Below are positions 60,989 through 64,000 of a stretch of 64,000 bases of DNA, piece after piece. A program made the translations under genes and the position numbers. A model generated the notes under the pieces. It had not been told where the DNA came from, made no database searches, and saw only the letters and a list, made by a program, of their open reading frames with translations. This DNA is from Bog-375 sp049587755 (GTDB lineage Bacteria > Acidobacteriota > Terriglobia > Bryobacterales > Bryobacteraceae), in NCBI GenBank assembly GCA_049587755.1, contig JBAVEN010000065.1:62001-126000 (forward strand), given 5' to 3'. The stretch's first letter is position 1. The number at the start of each line of letters is the position of its first letter.

Positions 60989-62563
60989 ATGCAATGTACC
61001 CGCGTCCGCCAGACTGAACTGCCCGGCGTCACTCGTCTCTCCGCGGACATTTCGAACCACCCGGATCGCACGGCGCGTTTCTATCGTCACCCCCGGCACG
61101 ATCTGGAGGCGTTCCGGGCGGCTGCCCGCGCGGTTCACCTGGCGCCGGAGCGCCGCGCCGCGCTGGTGGAAGCCTTGCGGGTGCAGAATCCTCCCAGCGC
61201 CGCCCTGGAGCGCCTGGCGCAACCGGGCACTCTGGCGGTTGCGGCAGGCCAGCAGGTCGGGCTGTTTTCCGGCCCCGCCTACACAATTTACAAAGCGCTG
61301 CACGCAGCCCGCCTGGCGGAGTGGCTCACCGGGCAAGGCCTGCCGGCCGTGCCGGTTTTCTGGCTGGCCACCGAAGACCACGACTTCGCCGAAGTCAACC
61401 ACGTTTGGGTCTTCGACGCCCAACACCAGCCGGCGAAGCTGCAGATGCGCCGCCAGGCCGGCGTGCAGCCAGTGGGCGGCATCGAACTGGCGGAACCTCC
61501 GGTCGGCGAGTTGCGCGCGGCGCTGGCGGGCTTGCCGTTCGCCGACGAAACCTTGGCGCTGGTTGCCGAAACATACGTAACCGGCCGGACCATGGGCCAG
61601 GCTTTCAGCGATCTGCTGCGCCGCCTGCTGGCGCATTTCGATATCCCGCACGTCGATCCCATGTTGCCGGCTTTTCGCGAGCTGGCGGCGCCCGTCCTGC
61701 GTCGCGCCGTGGAGCAGGCTCCGGAGCTGACCGCAGCCGTGCTCGAGCGCAACCGCGAGTTGGTGGAGGCCGGCTACCACGCGCAGGTCCACGTCGAGCC
61801 TCAGACCGCCTTCTTCTTCTTGCTGGAGAATGGCAAGCGTCTCGGGCTGCGCCGGCAGAATGGCGACTACCAGCTCAACGGCCGCCGCTTCACCTCCGCC
61901 GAACTTGCCGGACGCGCCGCGGAGCTTTCGCCCAATGCCCTGTTGCGGCCGGTGGTGCAGGACGCCATTCTTCCCACCGTGGCCAGTGTTCTGGGCCCTG
62001 CCGAAGCCGCGTACATCGCGCAGTCGGAAGTTCTATACAGCCGGATCCTGGGACGCATGCCGGTGGAAGTGCCGCGCGCCGGCTTCACCATCATCGACAA
62101 CCTCAGCGCAAAACGCATTGAGCGTTATGGCGTTCGGCTGACGGATTTTTTCCACGGCAAGGAGGCCTTGCGCGAACGCATGGCCGCGGCGCTCATCCCG
62201 CCCGACCTGACGATTCGCATGCACGAAACCCTGGCGGATGTCGATGCCACCGTGGAACGGCTGCGCGCCCGCCTGCTCGAGTTCGATCCCACGCTGGAGA
62301 AAGCCCTGGCTACCAGCGCGCGCAAGATCCGCCACCAGGCCGCCAAGATTCAGGCCAAGACCGCGCGCGAGGCGATGCGCCGCGATGAGCGCGCCAGCCG
62401 CGACGCCGCGTCGCTGTACGGCCTGATCTATCCCGAGCGGCATCTCCAGGAACGCTTGTACTCCATTCTGCCATTTGTAGCCAAACACGGTTTCGAATTG
62501 GTCGATCGACTGTACGAGTCGATTGAGCTCGACTCCCCAGACCACCGCCTGCTCGTCGTGTAA
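60989..62563 (+). CDS. bshC: Bacillithiol biosynthesis cysteine-adding enzyme BshC
   Basis: A 524-residue enzyme of BshC length. It shows VAAGQQVGLFSGPAYTIYKA, VFWLATEDHDFAEVNHVWVF, the RPVVQDAILPTVASVLGPAE core and IIDNLSAKRIERYG, plus a C-terminal coiled-coil (RLRARLLEFDPTLEKALATS). BshC adds cysteine to GlcN-malate to complete bacillithiol. GTG 60977 is an alternative start. No bshA or bshB gene lies in the window, so the thiol itself is not proven for this organism. Confidence 0.9.
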   Translation: MQCTRVRQTELPGVTRLSADISNHPDRTARFYRHPRHDLEAFRAAARAVHLAPERRAALVEALRVQNPPSAALERLAQPGTLAVAAGQQVGLFSGPAYTIYKALHAARLAEWLTGQGLPAVPVFWLATEDHDFAEVNHVWVFDAQHQPAKLQMRRQAGVQPVGGIELAEPPVGELRAALAGLPFADETLALVAETYVTGRTMGQAFSDLLRRLLAHFDIPHVDPMLPAFRELAAPVLRRAVEQAPELTAAVLERNRELVEAGYHAQVHVEPQTAFFFLLENGKRLGLRRQNGDYQLNGRRFTSAELAGRAAELSPNALLRPVVQDAILPTVASVLGPAEAAYIAQSEVLYSRILGRMPVEVPRAGFTIIDNLSAKRIERYGVRLTDFFHGKEALRERMAAALIPPDLTIRMHETLADVDATVERLRARLLEFDPTLEKALATSARKIRHQAAKIQAKTAREAMRRDERASRDAASLYGLIYPERHLQERLYSILPFVAKHGFELVDRLYESIELDSPDHRLLVV

Positions 62564-62818
62564 CGGCCGTACCTGCCGCGCCGGCGGCTTGGCGAACGTG
62601 TCCACGCCCGCGACAAGGACATTTGAGCGACGCGGACCGTTCCGATCTTCACAAGCAGAAAGGCGACGTGGTGCATCACAAGCCGGTCCAAAGTGGGCTT
62701 CCGGTGTCCCTAATACCAGAAGAATAAAGCCATACATGCACCCGATTTCAGGGTTCAGCTCGAGGATTTTGGGTAAAGGTTGGCGCGGAAACGCCGATAG
62801 GGAGAGTGAGTTCGATCT

Positions 62819-63823
62819 ATGCTCTCCATCCACAACAATATTGCCGAATTGGATCGGCTCGCCGCGGAGCGCGACACTGCCGTCGCCTGTTATCGCGACT
62901 CCATACACAACGTAGCGGATTATGCAGTGGAACTGGATGATGAGATAACTCCCCAGCATCGCCGTTGCGTAACGGCCGTCGCGGAAAGCCTGTCTTCCTC
63001 CTCCGATGGCCTGCGCGAGGCCAGTGCCACGTTGCGCGCACTGTTGCGCGACTACCGGTCCAAAGCGGCTGAGTATCTGAACAACATTCGGGAGCAGATG
63101 GCGTCTACCGCCCGCGCCCTCGAAGAGGTCATGGAATCGCTCGCGCAGACAGATGGCGATTGTGAAACCCAGATGCGCAACGCCGTCGGGAGTTTACGGG
63201 AGATTGCGGAGCAGCCAGCGGCTGCTCCCATTCGCGATATGCTGCTGACGGCCACGAATGAAGTCGGGCGCAACGTGGATGAAATGCGGAAACAGCACCA
63301 GGCCCACCTTGCGCAATTCATGACGGAAATCAGAATGCTGCACAACCGGATCGGCCAGTTGGAATCGGCCGCCTCTATCGACAGCATCACTCAACTGCTC
63401 ACCCGCGCGGAGATCGAGAAACACATCCGGTCCCTGGAACATGGCAATGTCAGCCTGCTGCTATTGACCGCCTCCGGTCTCCGGCTGTGTGAGATACTTT
63501 TCAACACCGGCGTGGCTGCGGAACTGGCAGGCGCGTTTAGCAAGCGGCTCCGCAACAGCCTTCCCCCGAACACGGTGATCGGAAGGTGGAGCACGGAGGA
63601 GTTTGTGGCTACCCTGAACGCGCCTGCGGGGGATGCCATCAAGGTCGCCAAGGCCGTTGGCGAGCAACTCTCCGGCACGTACTCCTGTTTGTTGGACGGA
63701 AAGGTTGTCCGCCCCGACCTACAGGTTCGCGTCACGGTGGTCGAGTTTGCGGAGGGTAGCCCGGAACGCCTGTTAATGCGGGTTCGCGAATTCACGGCCC
63801 GGGCCTTGGCTGTGCCGGCCTAG
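62819..63823 (+). CDS. Degenerate GGDEF-domain protein
   Basis: A 334-residue protein with a GGAGAG ribosome site. The first 185 residues are long helices (coiled coil or four-helix bundle with RDSIHNVADYAVELDDEITP and LRALLRDYRSKAAEYLNNIR). The C-terminal 150 residues follow the GGDEF fold: SIDSITQLLTRAEIEKHI, then IGRWSTEEFVATLNAP in place of the GGDEF signature. The missing glycines (RWSTEEF) make diguanylate cyclase activity doubtful, so it may bind c-di-GMP or act as a scaffold. The 255 bp before it hold no gene. Confidence 0.78.
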   Translation: MLSIHNNIAELDRLAAERDTAVACYRDSIHNVADYAVELDDEITPQHRRCVTAVAESLSSSSDGLREASATLRALLRDYRSKAAEYLNNIREQMASTARALEEVMESLAQTDGDCETQMRNAVGSLREIAEQPAAAPIRDMLLTATNEVGRNVDEMRKQHQAHLAQFMTEIRMLHNRIGQLESAASIDSITQLLTRAEIEKHIRSLEHGNVSLLLLTASGLRLCEILFNTGVAAELAGAFSKRLRNSLPPNTVIGRWSTEEFVATLNAPAGDAIKVAKAVGEQLSGTYSCLLDGKVVRPDLQVRVTVVEFAEGSPERLLMRVREFTARALAVPA

Positions 63824-63916
63824 CGTGACGCTGCTTCCTTAGCGTCCTGGTGAAGCAGATTAGGCGGCGCGCGCCAGGTACAGCGCTCGTGTGTGCCGCT
63901 TCAGGACGCCGAGCGC

Positions 63917-64000
63917 TTACAGCAGCCGGAAATTCACTTCTATCTGCGCAGCCACGGTGACGGGGACGCCGTCTTTCATCGCGGGCTTGAACCTCCACTG
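63917..64000 (-). CDS. TonB-family protein, C-terminal end (partial)
   Basis: The minus strand from the right window edge to the TAA at 63919-63917 reads QWRFKPAMKDGVPVTVAAQI then EVNFRLL, the textbook last strands of the TonB C-terminal domain, which contacts outer-membrane receptors. Only 27 residues are in the window; the rest lies beyond it. Confidence 0.85.
   Translation of the reverse strand, partial: QWRFKPAMKDGVPVTVAAQIEVNFRLL

Overview
The window reads as one contiguous piece of a high-GC bacterial chromosome, most likely an Acidobacteriota genome of the Solibacter/Bryobacter type. This is inferred from a VWFA-related Acidobacterial domain protein at the left edge, a GWxTD-domain protein, a fadN-fadA-fadE operon, TonB-family fragments and dense intergenic inverted-repeat families. 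Gene density is normal and both strands are used. No rRNA, phage or transposase gene was seen, and there is one tRNA.

Layout. 0-6 kb: partial VWFA-like protein, a VOC/glyoxalase-fold protein and a glpK-glpF glycerol uptake pair. 5.8-7.5 kb: a pentapeptide-repeat/TIR fusion and a hicB-hicA toxin-antitoxin pair. 7.5-12.6 kb: copper ATPase with its chaperone, a GNAT protein and an NfrB-like glycosyltransferase fused to a GspE-N/MshEN domain. 12.6-15.1 kb is a less orderly stretch: a lone ClpX-type zinc finger, an RHS remnant broken by a homopolymer shift, a class III cyclase-like protein of the kind used in Pycsar defence, a truncated secreted peptide and short repeats. 15.1-20.8 kb: the beta-oxidation operon. 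21-24 kb: tRNA-Gly, a short asparaginase-like protein and groES-groEL. 24-26.2 kb: a Clp-like AAA+ protein fused to a receiver domain, then infA and a cold-shock gene. 26.4-31.4 kb: a stand-alone Cas6, an ABC/SMC-type ATPase, a zinc-ribbon protein and a large SF1 helicase-nuclease, a possible defence cluster. 31.9-41.2 kb: two secreted proteins, a BlaI regulator with a four-part M56-coiled coil-GWxTD-SPOR protein, an exosortase/EpsI/class V aminotransferase operon, a Cys/Met-metabolism PLP enzyme and cysS.

41.6-52.4 kb is the most interesting block: ten tightly packed co-directional genes. They encode a glucarate-dehydratase-like enolase-superfamily enzyme, a UroD/MtaA-type methyltransferase, a corrinoid protein, a small accessory protein, a RACo-like ferredoxin/ASKHA activator, a MetH-activation-domain-like protein, a homocysteine S-methyltransferase, a small unknown protein, an SDR and a GH67 alpha-glucuronidase. 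GH67 enzymes release 4-O-methylglucuronate from xylan. The block is therefore read, as inference, as a corrinoid-dependent pathway that strips the methyl group from a methylated sugar acid and passes it to homocysteine.

52.5-64 kb holds a bacterial TMTC-like GT-C/TPR membrane protein, a PA14 protein, a LolA-like secreted protein, a CPBP protease, a hydroxyisobutyrate-dehydrogenase-like enzyme, dxr-rseP, bshC, a degenerate GGDEF protein and the 3' end of a TonB-family gene. Intergenic DNA carries at least three families of stem-loop repeats whose stems are conserved while their loops vary.
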